A DNA stretch of 55,003 nucleotides from an uncultured Acidobacteriota bacterium (GTDB lineage: Bacteria > Acidobacteriota > Terriglobia > Bryobacterales > Bryobacteraceae): the NCBI GenBank assembly GCA_902825945.1, contig CADECY010000058.1:1-55003 (forward strand), in the 5' to 3' direction. This document shows positions 17,829 through 27,700 of this stretch, piece after piece (within the stretch, counting starts at the first letter, position 1; the number at the start of each line of letters is the position of its first letter). Below the pieces are notes generated by a model. It was given only the letters and a program-made list of their open reading frames with translations. It ran no database searches and was not told the origin of the DNA. Both the position numbers and the translations under genes were made by a program.

Positions 17829-18569
17829 TTATCGTGCGCAGCGGAAGCCGAGATTCGGCGTCCGTTGATTGGGGCGGACCCAGTTTCTGAAAAAGACGGT
17901 GCAGCGCGGACCCGAATCCGGCCACGCGCCGCCGCGAATCACCTTGTACCGGCCCGTCTCCGGACCTTTGGGATTGGCCGCGGGGCTCGACTTGTAGTAC
18001 TCGCGCTCGAACCAATCGGCGATCCACTCCGAGACGCCGCCCGCCATGTCGTGCAGACCGAACTCGTTCGCGGGATACTGCGCCACGGGACCCGGTCCGG
18101 CCTGGGTGGCAAAGCGGGCTTGCTTCGAGTCGATCTTATCGCCCCACGGGTAACTGAGTCCGTCCTTGCCGCCGCGCGCGGCGCGCTCCCATTCGGCTTC
18201 GGTCGGCAGGCGCTTCCCGGCCCAGGCGCAGTAGGCGTTGGCGTCGTCCCAATCCACGTTGTAAGCCGGAAACTGCTCCTCGCCCGACGGCAACTTGCCT
18301 TCGATCCAATGATACGGCGGACGCCGGCGCGTGGCCGCGACGAACTTCGCATACTCGGCCTGCGTCACTTCGGTCTTGTCGAGCCAATACGAATCGAGCC
18401 GGACCTTGTGGTCCGGGCGATCATCGAGCAGCACGATCGGGCGCATCGTGGTGCTGTCATCGCGCGTCAACTTCGTGCGGCCCATCGTGAATTCGCCGGC
18501 TGGAATGGAGGCCATCTCGCCCTGGGCCCAAGCCGTCGCGGCGATGCACAGCGCGTAAACCAGCCGCAT
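17829..18569 (-). CDS. Exported formylglycine-generating-enzyme-like (FGE/SUMF1) domain protein
   Basis: A 246-residue protein with a signal peptide (MRLVYALCIAATAWAQ) and a single FGE-sulfatase domain. Family motifs are visible: IPAGEFTMG, LDKTEVTQAEYAKFV, KRLPTEAEWERAARGG, GLHDMAGGVSEWIADWF, and the C-terminal VIRGGAW...LGFRCAR. No sulfatase is nearby, so a role in maturing sulfatases is not supported; many such proteins in Acidobacteria and Planctomycetes are non-catalytic binding folds. The ATG at 18569 shares its A with the TGA of the DUF1501 gene, so the two are coupled. Its C terminus does not match the template repeat at 32.5 kb, so it is not a second variable target. Confidence 0.9.
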   Translation of the reverse strand: MRLVYALCIAATAWAQGEMASIPAGEFTMGRTKLTRDDSTTMRPIVLLDDRPDHKVRLDSYWLDKTEVTQAEYAKFVAATRRRPPYHWIEGKLPSGEEQFPAYNVDWDDANAYCAWAGKRLPTEAEWERAARGGKDGLSYPWGDKIDSKQARFATQAGPGPVAQYPANEFGLHDMAGGVSEWIADWFEREYYKSSPAANPKGPETGRYKVIRGGAWPDSGPRCTVFFRNWVRPNQRTPNLGFRCAR

Positions 18570-19966
18570 CAGACGAATAGATCCGCGATCTCGTCGTCCA
18601 TGGCGAACTCGGTCGCGCCGAGCATGTCGACGTAGCGATAGGCCCGCTTGGACGGCGTGTTGGTGATCTCTTTCTTCCAATCGATTCCAAGGACCGAGTA
18701 AATGGTCGCGTAGACGTTCTCTGTCTTGGGCTGGATCTTGTACTTCCAGCCGGCCTCGATCACCTTTGCTCCATCGGTGTCGGTCTTGCCGATGATCCGG
18801 CCGCCCTTCACGCCAGCGCCCGCGAACAGCGAGAGATAGCAGAGATTGTAGTGGTGCCGCCCTTGCACTCCGTTGAGCGCGCCCGGGGTGCGCCCGAACT
18901 CGGTGGCCATCACGATCATCGTTTCATCGAGCAGCGTCTTGCCCGGCTGTCGCGGCGAGGCTATCGCGGCGAGATCGGTGAGGAGATTCGCCATCGCCCT
19001 GTCGAACTCGTTGCAGCGGACGTAGTGGTTCGACGGCCGCGAGTGGTCGAAGATCCGCTGATGGTGATCCCAATCCGGGTGCGTCACGTGGATGTAGCGC
19101 GTGCCCGCGTCCGCCTGGATCAGATTGCGCGCGAGCAGGCATCCGAGGCCTACGGTGTTGTCGCCGTAACGGGCCTTCTCCTCGTCGCCCATCTGGAATG
19201 CCTTGGGCCAACGCGCATCGCCGAGGATTCGATAGGCCGAAGACTGGAAGTCTCGAAACGCTCCGAGCGTGCGGTCACGCCCGTCGCGCGACACACGGGC
19301 CGCCTGGTCGAGTTCGGCGAGCAGCCGGTAGCGCTCTTCGAGAAGCTTCGATGCTTCGGCATCCATCGCGGTGGCGCCCGTGCCGTTCTTGAGGTTGATG
19401 TCGACCACTGAATGGCGCGGATTCAGGAACCCTGTCGAAAGCGCTCCGCAACCGGCCGTGTCGAGGTTGCAGCCGAGGTAGGTGGGGAACGTGTCGCTCT
19501 CGCGACGCTGTGCCTCGAGTTCGTAGGCGATCACCGACCCGACCGATGGAATCTCCGCTGCCTGCGCCGGATTCAACGGGCGCCCTGCCTGCGTGTAATA
19601 CTGACCGCGAAAATGGACCACCTCGTGGCTCTTCATCGAGCGCACGATCGCGATCTTGTCCATCTGCTTGGACAGCTCCGGGAACAGCCGGTGGCTCAGA
19701 TAGAGCTCGTTGCGAACCGGCCGGACATCGAGATCCTTCGGCGTGCCCTTCGATTCCTTGAAGTCGAACGTGTCGAGGTGCGAGATCGCGCCCGCGAGTT
19801 CGATCAGCACCACGAAACGCGCGCCACCGCGAGGATTGGCTCGGCCCGCCGCCCGCAGCTTCGGGATCAGTCCGGTCTGATCGGCGAACGCACCGAGCAG
19901 TCCGTAGCCGCCGAGCGCCAGCGCATCGCGGCGGGAAGGAAGAAACTCAGAGACTCGCGTTTTCAT
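18569..19966 (-). CDS. DUF1501 domain protein (Tat-exported, planctomycete-type)
   Basis: A 465-residue protein with an N-terminal Tat-like signal (PSRRDALALGGYGLLG) and a DUF1501 domain over most of its length. Recognisable features include LIELAGAISHLDTFDFK, the HVTHPDWDHHQ motif and ATEFGRTPGALNG near the C terminus. DUF1501 belongs to the alkaline-phosphatase/sulfatase-like fold, but the activity is not established. In many Planctomycetes and Acidobacteria it is encoded next to a DUF1549/DUF1553 protein, as here, and the pair is thought to act together in the envelope. It starts 12 bases after that gene ends. Confidence 0.93.
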   Translation of the reverse strand: MKTRVSEFLPSRRDALALGGYGLLGAFADQTGLIPKLRAAGRANPRGGARFVVLIELAGAISHLDTFDFKESKGTPKDLDVRPVRNELYLSHRLFPELSKQMDKIAIVRSMKSHEVVHFRGQYYTQAGRPLNPAQAAEIPSVGSVIAYELEAQRRESDTFPTYLGCNLDTAGCGALSTGFLNPRHSVVDINLKNGTGATAMDAEASKLLEERYRLLAELDQAARVSRDGRDRTLGAFRDFQSSAYRILGDARWPKAFQMGDEEKARYGDNTVGLGCLLARNLIQADAGTRYIHVTHPDWDHHQRIFDHSRPSNHYVRCNEFDRAMANLLTDLAAIASPRQPGKTLLDETMIVMATEFGRTPGALNGVQGRHHYNLCYLSLFAGAGVKGGRIIGKTDTDGAKVIEAGWKYKIQPKTENVYATIYSVLGIDWKKEITNTPSKRAYRYVDMLGATEFAMDDEIADLFV

Positions 19967-19978
19967 TGCCAGGTCTCC

Positions 19979-21793
19979 TCAGTAGTTGAACACGAACTCG
20001 GGACTGTTGATGAGCGCCCACTGGAGGTTCTCGGCTCCGCGCCGGCGATCCTTCGCGATCGCGGCCATCGCCACGCGCTTCTCTTCCGTGAGGGGCGCGC
20101 GGGAGAGAGTAGCGAAGTAGAGCTCGCTCACCAGTTGCTCATCAGTCGCGTTGGCCTTGACCAGTTGCTCCACGCGGCTGTTCGAGAGCGCAAGCACCCG
20201 ATCGCTCACCACCTTGGTCTGCATCAGCACCATCGCCTGCATCGCCGACAAAGGCACCTTCTTCGGCATGTCGTCGCGGTTCGACTGCCCGAACACCTTC
20301 ATGAAGCCCTTCACGTCGCCCGGGGCCTTCCCCGGATCGGCCATCTGCTGCAGCATGGGGACCTTCTGATCGCCGCTGGAGTAGCTCGGAGGCCGCGCCG
20401 TCGCGAGCGCGATCGCGTCATGCAGTTCCGCGGCGCTCAGGGGGCGGATGAACTTGCGCGCGTAGTAAGCAGCGTAGTCTTCCTTCCATTCTCCGTCGAA
20501 GCGAGACGAGAGTTGATAGGCGCTCGATTTCATGATCCGCTTCACGAGCTTCCGGAAACTGTGGTTCGACACGCGAAAGTCCTCGGCGAGCGCGTCGAGC
20601 AGTTCGGGATTCGATGGCTGAATCGTCCACGGCGCGGGCGGCGGATTCTTGCGGTCGTAACGCGCGAGATCGAAATCGTCCACCGGCTCGACGATGCCGA
20701 AGCCCATCAACTCGGCCCAAATCCGGTTGGCGAACGTACGCCGGAACTGCACGTGCGAGGTCAGGATGCGCGCCAACTCGTCGCGGTGATGCTTACCCGG
20801 AGCGGGCTCTTCGCCCGAAAGGATGAAACGCGGATCACTCGCGCCACCCATCCTCGGCACGCGCACGATCGACTCGGCCTTGGTGTCGTAGCCCGGAGCC
20901 TCATCGTCCACCGTGTACTCGGTGTTCGCCTGATAGCCGTTCTCCCAGTTCATGATCTGGCGGGTGCGCCCGAAGAACCCGGCCTGACGATAAAAGTCTT
21001 CGCGCTTCTTGCCCACCAGAAAGAGATTGACCTTTTCGAGGTGCCCCTTGCCGTCGTGGCACGAGATGCAGGCCATGTTGATCCCGAGAAAAACCTTCGA
21101 ATAGGTGACCGTGAACTCGTCGACCGTATCGGGGATGTTGACCAAGTCGAGCGCGCCCGGCTCCTCGGGATCGTCCTTCGCCTTGACGAAATCGCGCTGG
21201 AAGTAGAGTCCGGCCGGCACCGAGAAGCTGCTCTTTCCGCCACCCGTGAGCATGTCGCTCGCGACCTCGTTATAGGGACGGTCGAGGCGAAGCCACTCGC
21301 GCACCCAGTAGTGAAAGAGGTTGAGGCCCGCGCCCATGCGCCCGCCCGCGCGGAACAGATCCTCGAAGTAGTAGGTCCAGCGATCGATGAATCCCGGCGA
21401 ATCGACGAGCCGGTCGATCAGCTTCTCGCGCTTGGCCGCATCGGTCGAACCAAGAAAGGCGCGCAACTCCGCGGCCTCGGGAATCCGGCCCGTCGCATCC
21501 AGCCAGACACGCCGCGCGAACTCGGTGTCGGAGGCAAGCGGCGCATGAGGAACGCGATCACGCTTCATCCGCCCGAACACATGCTCGTCAATGTAGTTGA
21601 CCGGACGCACTACCTCGGCCTTGCCAGCGGACTTCCCCGCCGCCTCGGCGGTCAGCGCCGACAACGCCTTCTTGCGATCTTCGGAGGGCTGGAGGATCGG
21701 CCGGTGCGCGCGATCAACCGTGTCCTGGCGATGCTCGGTTTGCTGGGCCCAGCCCACGCAGGCAATTGCGACGGCAAGAGTTAAGCGCTTCAT
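19979..21793 (-). CDS. DUF1549/DUF1553 domain protein with one haem c motif
   Basis: A 604-residue exported protein: signal peptide (MKRLTLAVAIACVGWAQ), DUF1549 (about residues 65-270, with FARRVWLDATGRIPEAAELRAFL) and DUF1553 (about 330-600, with FRRTFANRIWAELMGFGIVEP). A CXXCH haem motif (CISCHDG) falls between them. Such proteins normally pair with DUF1501 partners, and that gene follows directly. The DUF1549 and DUF1553 domains are common in Planctomycetes and Acidobacteria but lack an assigned biochemical activity. This is the first gene of the four-gene minus-strand cassette, and its promoter should lie in the 21794-22085 gap. Confidence 0.93.
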   Translation of the reverse strand: MKRLTLAVAIACVGWAQQTEHRQDTVDRAHRPILQPSEDRKKALSALTAEAAGKSAGKAEVVRPVNYIDEHVFGRMKRDRVPHAPLASDTEFARRVWLDATGRIPEAAELRAFLGSTDAAKREKLIDRLVDSPGFIDRWTYYFEDLFRAGGRMGAGLNLFHYWVREWLRLDRPYNEVASDMLTGGGKSSFSVPAGLYFQRDFVKAKDDPEEPGALDLVNIPDTVDEFTVTYSKVFLGINMACISCHDGKGHLEKVNLFLVGKKREDFYRQAGFFGRTRQIMNWENGYQANTEYTVDDEAPGYDTKAESIVRVPRMGGASDPRFILSGEEPAPGKHHRDELARILTSHVQFRRTFANRIWAELMGFGIVEPVDDFDLARYDRKNPPPAPWTIQPSNPELLDALAEDFRVSNHSFRKLVKRIMKSSAYQLSSRFDGEWKEDYAAYYARKFIRPLSAAELHDAIALATARPPSYSSGDQKVPMLQQMADPGKAPGDVKGFMKVFGQSNRDDMPKKVPLSAMQAMVLMQTKVVSDRVLALSNSRVEQLVKANATDEQLVSELYFATLSRAPLTEEKRVAMAAIAKDRRRGAENLQWALINSPEFVFNY

Positions 21794-22085
21794 GGCTCCT
21801 CCCTGATCTTGTCACAGAGAGTGGAGCCGCGCAACTGGAAAATATTTCAGATTTCAGCCCAGAGGCGCCGACGTGGCGGTGCAGGTCCATCGGCGGCTGC
21901 CGAGTATCCGTGTACCCGCTTCCCAGGTCCTTCCAGTCGTCCTCGGCCCGGGATTTGGCCAGCAGTTCGCCATTCCAGCGCTTGACCCTCTCTCCGCGTT
22001 TGGTCGATTCCGGATCAGTTCGTTCGTCTCACCCTCGAACTGCCCGATCTGACTTCACCTCTGTAGCAAGCGTCCTCCCCATGAA
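21794..22085. other. Non-coding gap upstream of the DUF1549/1553 cassette
   Basis: No gene is supported here. A stretch of about 150 bases on the minus strand (roughly 21880-22020) reads as a charged, protein-like open frame without a start, possibly a decayed fragment, but it matches no family I know. The segment next to 21793 presumably carries the cassette promoter; GGGAGGAGCC just upstream of the ATG is its Shine-Dalgarno sequence. Confidence 0.4.
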
Positions 22086-22386
22086 ATGAACGACCCTGCA
22101 ACTGTCGTCGCCTGGTACGAGAAATGGATCGGACGCACACCGGGCGTCACGCTGCGGAAGGCGTCGCCGAATGGAACTCGCCGGGGACGCGTGAATTCAG
22201 GTATCAGTCGAGCCCGAACCTGTGGGCAAAGCGACGGTCGTCATCGGTGTCCGCGACATGGACGCCCACTGCGGCCGCAGCCGGAGTCGTTACCGGCGAG
22301 ATCAACCGACTACGGAGTCGTCAAAGCCGCGGAGGCCTTCGATCCGGCTGGCCAACAAGATCGCATTCGCGCAAGTGGTCGAGTAG
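22086..22386 (+). pseudogene. Decayed VOC-family (glyoxalase/bleomycin-resistance fold) gene with several frameshifts
   Basis: No single frame codes for a protein, but successive pieces in alternating frames spell a VOC-domain protein in the right order: TVVAWYEKWIGRTPGVTL, then EGVAEWNSPGTREFRYQS, VEPEPVGKATVVIGVRDMDA, AAAGVVTGEI, TDYGVVKAAEAFDPAG and finally NKIAFAQVVE before a stop at 22384-22386. At least four or five frame changes are needed in 300 bases, so the gene is dead. The 5' end is unclear. The order of pieces, not any one piece, is the evidence. Confidence 0.6.
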
Positions 22387-22400
22387 CGCGCCATCCACGA

Positions 22401-22997
22401 CTAGAACTCCGGCCTGACCTCGAGGGAGGTCAATAGCCGGGCGAAGCGAGCATCGAACTCGGGACCGCCCTGAAGGGAGCCTTCGAAGCTGAGAATGACG
22501 CGCGCTCGGATCTGGGTTGCGACGTCTTCCCTCACGGGTTTCCAACCAGAGTAGATGTAACCATCAAGAGTGACGGGAATCAGAATGTCAGCCCCGCCCT
22601 CCTGTGCTTCACGGGCAAGAACGAGTTCGAGTTCATGAAGCACTCCCGGCCGTTCCAGGGAACTCTTCGAGCACACCAGAAGGACGCGGTCGTAGTCTCG
22701 CACTCCCTCGGACATGGTTCGGTGCAGCTTGTCGCCGGGTCTTGCCGTCTTCGGAAAGAAAAAGGTCTCACGATACAGCCGAGCCGCGAAGTCTTCATCA
22801 GGTGTTCCGTAGCTGATGAACACTGATTGATATGTGAGGGCCTGTTCGATGTCCCTCGAATACAACGCCCCAACATCGACTCCCAACGCTTCGGCCAGCT
22901 TCTTGACGGTTGAGACATCAACCAGCGTTCCGCGCTCCGCTTTGCTCACAGTCAGCATTGATAAGTCGGCAACCTGCGCCAACTCGCCTTGGGTCAA
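22401..22997 (-). CDS. HTH-TIR protein, C-terminal part of a probably split gene
   Basis: A 198-residue frame starting at TTG 22997. Residues 1-45 are the second to last helices of an XRE-type helix-turn-helix (LTQGELAQVADLSMLTVSKAE). Residues ~55-195 are a TIR domain of the TIR_2 kind, opening with SVFISYGTPDEDFAARLY and containing EGVRDYDRVLLVCSKSSLE. The Glu of VLHELELVL sits where the catalytic Glu of NADase TIR domains is found, so NAD+ cleavage is possible. The first HTH helix is encoded by the end of the preceding frame (ALRELRQKAR), which stops at TGA overlapping this TTG. One extra base at the junction would fuse them. Bacterial TIR proteins often act in antiphage defence, but no defence partner is adjacent. 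Confidence 0.8.
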   Translation of the reverse strand: MTQGELAQVADLSMLTVSKAERGTLVDVSTVKKLAEALGVDVGALYSRDIEQALTYQSVFISYGTPDEDFAARLYRETFFFPKTARPGDKLHRTMSEGVRDYDRVLLVCSKSSLERPGVLHELELVLAREAQEGGADILIPVTLDGYIYSGWKPVREDVATQIRARVILSFEGSLQGGPEFDARFARLLTSLEVRPEF

Positions 22998-23335
22998 CGC
23001 GCCTTCTGACGAAGCTCCCTCAGTGCAACTCCATCAATCGAGATGCCGCGCCGCCTAGGTGCATCGACCGGAATGTCGCTATCGATGCTGTCTCCCCGCT
23101 CCAGAGTCTGGAGGTACTCCCTCCCGGCCAAGGTGATTTCTGGATCCGCAAAAAGGTCCCCGTCGAGCGTTCTATACCTGATGGCCCTCAGATGGCCTGC
23201 TTCCACGAGATCAGCAAGAGCAGGCATAGACATCCCAGCGGTTGCGTCAACGGAGCGCGGCAGGCCTCCGTCGGCCGCGAGACGAAGCAAAGCGCGATAT
23301 GTATCAGTCAAGCTGGCCGCCTCGGCATCACCCAC
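22994..23335 (-). CDS. Small winged-helix-like N-terminal part of the split HTH-TIR gene
   Basis: A 113-residue frame starting at GTG 23335. Residues ~30-80 (MSMPALADLVEAGHLRAIRY, then the wing-like DPEITLAGREYLQTLE) resemble a winged helix. The last residues, IDGVALRELRQKAR, are the first helix of an XRE domain that continues in the next frame at LTQGELAQ. The frame stops at TGA 22996-22994, overlapping the TIR frame's TTG by four bases. Either one base is missing from the genome or assembly, or the two parts are made separately with TTG reinitiation. It begins 29 bases after the DUF1552 gene ends and could ride on its transcript. Confidence 0.6.
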   Translation of the reverse strand: MGDAEAASLTDTYRALLRLAADGGLPRSVDATAGMSMPALADLVEAGHLRAIRYRTLDGDLFADPEITLAGREYLQTLERGDSIDSDIPVDAPRRRGISIDGVALRELRQKAR

Positions 23336-23364
23336 ATTTGGGACGAGCGGAACTCGTGCGGGAG

Positions 23365-24699
23365 CTACGCCTTACTGAACACCGGACTCGTCAGCGTACC
23401 CGTGCTATCAGCGAACGACTCGGTGTGAATCCCCATCGACCGCAGGATGCTCAGGTACATGTTCGCCAAGCGCGCGTCATCCTTGCGCCAATAGGTTCCG
23501 TGCTTCAGGCCCATGTTCGCGCCACCGGCGACCAGCGTGGGCAGGTTCCGCGGGTTGTGCGTCGTGCTTGCGCCGGAACCGAACAGCACGATCGTGTTGT
23601 CGAGCACCGTGCCTTCGCGATCCTTGTAGCCTTGCAGCCGGCCAAGGAATCCCGCGATCTGCTCGCTCAGGAAGCGATCGTACTTGGCGAAGTTGAGCTG
23701 GCCTTCCTTGTCGGTCGCATGCGAGAGATTGTGATGCGTCCGCGAGAGTCCGAGCTTCAGCGGGAACGTATCGCTGATGCCCATGCCATCTTCGCGATTG
23801 AGCATGAACGCCACCGAGCGCGTGATGTCAGCGTCGAAGGCGAGCGCGATCAGGTCGAACATGTTGCGGTAGTATTCGGCCGGTTCGCCTTCGGAATTGG
23901 CGTCGAGGTTCAGGTGCGAGTAGTCCTGCTTCTTGAGCGGAATGTCGATCCAGCGTTCGGAGGCGATCAGGCGCGACTCCACTTCGTTGAGCGAAGTCAG
24001 GTACTGATCCATGCGGTCGCGGTCGGACTTGCCGAGCGCCTTGTCGAGCGACTTCGCGCTTTCGGCCACAGCGTCCACGAGCTTGATGCGGCGCTGGAGC
24101 TTCTCCCGTTCGGATTGCGCCGACGAGTTGTCGCCCCGGAACAAGCGGTCGAAGATACGGCGCGGGCTGTTCTCGGCGGGAATCGGACGGCCTTCGAGAC
24201 TATAGGAAATCGTGCCCGTGCGCGACAGGAATCCGGTGCCCGCGTCGATCGACATGATCAGCGAAGGCTGGCGGCAATACTGCTTGGTGTGGAGCGCGAT
24301 CATCTGATCGAGCCCGACCGTGTTGTAGGTGCCCGGCTTCGGATTGTGCAGCGGGGCACCCGTGAGCCACATGTCGGAGCAAGTATGCGGATCGGCCTTG
24401 GGCCCGCTCGGATGATGCAGTCCGCCCATGAAGCTGACATGCTTGCGGAACGGCGCGAGCGGCTCGGTGGACTTGCTGAACACGAACTCGCCGTCTTTTG
24501 TTTGCGCCGGGAACCAGTGCCACTCGGAAATCCCGTGCTCTTCCTTCGGCAGCGACATGCCGTTGGCGGTGTACATCGCACAGAAACGGCGTGGAACCTG
24601 CGACGTGACTTCGGCGCCCATGGCGTCGAGCACGGGCAGAGCCAAGGCGGCTCCGCCAAATCCCTTGAGGAATGCGCGGCGATCGAGTCGAGTTGTCAT
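23365..24699 (-). CDS. DUF1552 domain protein (Tat-exported)
   Basis: A 444-residue protein with a Tat signal (LDRRAFLKGFGGAALALPVLDAM) and a DUF1552 domain across the remainder. It has the typical opening RRFCAMYTANGMSLP and internal SFMGGLHHPSGPKADPHTCSD. The C-terminal region carries the TIVLFGSGAST motif shared with DUF1501-type proteins. DUF1552 proteins nearly always sit next to a DUF1592/DUF1585 cytochrome-like partner, as here, 17 bases downstream of it. Function is not established. It is the second gene of a minus-strand operon. Confidence 0.93.
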   Translation of the reverse strand: MTTRLDRRAFLKGFGGAALALPVLDAMGAEVTSQVPRRFCAMYTANGMSLPKEEHGISEWHWFPAQTKDGEFVFSKSTEPLAPFRKHVSFMGGLHHPSGPKADPHTCSDMWLTGAPLHNPKPGTYNTVGLDQMIALHTKQYCRQPSLIMSIDAGTGFLSRTGTISYSLEGRPIPAENSPRRIFDRLFRGDNSSAQSEREKLQRRIKLVDAVAESAKSLDKALGKSDRDRMDQYLTSLNEVESRLIASERWIDIPLKKQDYSHLNLDANSEGEPAEYYRNMFDLIALAFDADITRSVAFMLNREDGMGISDTFPLKLGLSRTHHNLSHATDKEGQLNFAKYDRFLSEQIAGFLGRLQGYKDREGTVLDNTIVLFGSGASTTHNPRNLPTLVAGGANMGLKHGTYWRKDDARLANMYLSILRSMGIHTESFADSTGTLTSPVFSKA

Positions 24700-24716
24700 C
24701 GTTTGTCCGTATTCTA

Positions 24717-27700
24717 CTACTTTTCTAGGAACATCTTGCTGTTGACCACGTAGTGGATCATGTCCCGCATGCGGTAGCCATTGGCGCGCAGCTTGACGCC
24801 GTCGCGTTTGAGGAAATCGAGTTCGTTGTAGGTGAGCGTGCGGCCAGTGGCGTAGGTAGTCAAGTGCTTCAGAACGCTGAACGCCACCTGATCGATGCGG
24901 TCTTCGGCGAGATAGCGGCGCAGGTCGTCGACTCCGGTTACCTCGGTCTCATCGGGCAGCTTCGAGCGGGCATCGGCGGGATGCTCCTTCAACCGGCCCG
25001 ACGCGTCGAACTCCTCCAGCGCCACGCCCCACGGGTCGATCTTCATGTGGCACTGCTGACAGCCGGTCTGGTTGCGATGCTGCTCGATTCGTTCGCGCAG
25101 GCTGAGCGTCGCGGCCGGATCTTCCTTGAGCGCGGGCACGTTCGGCGGCGGGTCATTCGGGGGCTCGGCGATGATGCGGCGCGCAAGCCACGCACCGCGT
25201 TTCACGGGGTTGGAGTCGCGCCCATCCGAAAGTCCTGCCATGATCGCGGGCTGCGTCAGCACACCTCCCAACTCGCGGCGCCCGTGCACCACGGGCACGA
25301 ACTGGAATCCGCTCTCGACCTTGTCGCCGAACCCGTAGTAGCTCGCCACTGCCTCGTCGGCCATCACGAAGTCCGACGCGACCAGGTTGCGCACGGGCAA
25401 ATTGTTACGGATCAGGTGCTCGAGGAACTGTACCGGCTCCTGCTTCAAGTGTGTCCGGACGTCGCGCGTCAATCGCGGGTAGCGCTTCCGATCGGGCTCG
25501 AGCACCTGGAACTTGTCGAGCGCCAGCCACTGCGAGGCGAACTCGCGGATGAACCGCGAGAAGCGCGCGTCATTGACCATGCGATCCGCTTCGGAGTCGA
25601 GCTGCTTGCGGAGCGTGCCCGACGAGGCGAGATTCAACGCGGCTGGATCGGGGGGACCGTTCCACAGGAAGTAGGAGAGCTTGGAAACGAGTTCGTGATC
25701 GTCGATCGGCTCGGGCCCGGGAGTGCTGCTCCGCTCCGCGAGGAAGAGGAATTGCGGCGATGTCAGCACCACTTGCAGCGCATCCTTAATGCTGTCTTGG
25801 AATCCGCGGCCGGCCTTCGAGGACTTCTCGAAGACGGCCATCAGCGGCTCCAGTTCGCCCGGCTCGAGGGGCCGGCGATAAGCGCGGGTCGCGAACGAGC
25901 GGATGATCGCGGCCGGGTTCGAGCTGATGAAGATGTTGGTATGGGTCCGCGGAGGCCACGTGTCGTAGTAGGGGCCTTCGAACTCAACCGACCGGATCAC
26001 CAGACGCGGCATGTCGCGTCCATCGGTGTACTCGCTCCGCACCGCAATCTCGCGAATGCCCGCAAGGTAATTCACGTTGTCCTTCTCGACATCCGGACTC
26101 GGATAGTTCCGGATCGCGCCCTCGAAGACATACGGCGTGAGCTTCTTGTTCGAGATCGTGACCGGCCCGCCGACCGGCGCGAAGGTGCTGCCGCAGTCGC
26201 GGCGAAGCCCGAGGTGAACACCCAATCGCGGCGATCGCTTCTCTAATACAGCGACCTTCTTGGCCAGCGGATGTCCGGGATCGAGCGGCGTGAGCACGAT
26301 CCGGTCCAGCCCGCGGATTCCCTTGTTCGCGGCGCTGAGAGCAAGCGGGCCCGCTTCGAGCCGGATCGCGGCGAAGGCGGGTTGCGTCAGAGTCCCGTTG
26401 AGTTCGCGGTTGCCGAGCGTGACGCGGATCTCCTGCGGCTTCTCGACAGGAGGAGTCGCGAACTGCCGGCCGGGTTCGATCAGTCCCTGGATCTCGGCAT
26501 CGCTCAGCGCGCGGCGGTAGATCCGCACCTCGTCGATCTCGCCACGGAAGCGCGCCGCGCCCGGGATGCGGCCGACGTGGAGATCGACCTTCGGGTTGTC
26601 GAGGTTGGCCTTGCCGATCTGGCCCGTGGCGACAGGATATCCGTTCACGTAGATCGTGGAATCCTTCGCGCCACGCCGCACGACAGCCGCGACGTGCTGC
26701 CAGACGCCCGTGCGGATCACGCCCTGCGGAGTTTGCACGCCGCCGTTTGACGCGGTGTCCGGACCAGCAGTCTCGATCCGAAGATCGCCCCGATTGTCCG
26801 GCATGTCGAGATACCATCCGTGGGCCCAGTTGTAAGCACCCAAGCCGACGATGCCGCCGCGGCGCAATTGGTTCGGGTGGATCCAGACCGAAACGGTGAA
26901 GTCCCCTTCCCCGACATTCATCTCAGGCCCGCGCGGAACGACGAGCGCGCTCTGCTCGCCGTCGACCGAGAGCGCCTTGCCGAACGGCGACTCGGCGTAC
27001 TTCGCGTTGCCTTCGAGCTTACCCTTCCCCTCGTTGTCGAAGCTCCAGTGTCCCCCGAGTCCGGCAGTAAGACCCGAGGTGTCGGGCTTCGAGGCGGGTT
27101 CGATTCGCGCCGCCGGATGAACGTCCACCTGATAGATGCCGGCTTTCGGAATCGTGACCTGCAATGGCTTCGCGGAGGCGCGCGCGGTAATCGCTCCCGC
27201 GCCATCTTGCGCAAAGGATCCGCGATCGAGCAGCAGCCCGTCGTCATACTTCGCCGCCATCACGGTGACACGGAACCGGCCGTGATCGGGCAGTTCGCGC
27301 AGCGAGATCTTGAAGTTCGCCTTCGGACCATACGTTCCATCCTGGTCGAACATCTCTTCGTTCGGAATCGAAGGCCGCAGCAGCAGCCCCTCGGGAACCG
27401 TGCTGAAGGCGAGGCCCTTCGGATATCCGCGGCTGCCGCGCATGCAGGCGAAGACCGAGTGATAGATGCTGTCGAAGTCGCGCCAGCCGCGCACCGTATC
27501 GTTGCCCTGATAGCCTTCGATGAAGCGGTACTTGGTCCGCATGAAGAACGGTTCGAAGGCGAAGGTCTTCCTGGCGGTCAGTTGCGTGACGAGGACATCC
27601 TTGTTTTCGAGCAACAGACTATTGGCGCCGAGGATCAGCGGATCGGGATAGGGGTTCGGATTCACCGACGCGGCCAAGTCGACCCGGAAGTTCTGGATCT

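Noticed and set aside
17829..17950. C terminus of the exported FGE-like protein as a second variable repeat
   Set aside because: Its DNA does not match the template, including the invariant 3' segment; it looks like an ordinary FGE fold.
19412..21784. 790-codon open frame on the plus strand
   Set aside because: It is antisense to the DUF1549/1553 and DUF1501 genes, Arg/His-rich, and has no domain; a high-GC shadow.
22401..23335. Thoeris-type defence system
   Set aside because: No ThsA-like SIR2/SLOG or other defence partner is adjacent; only the TIR domain supports a defence role.
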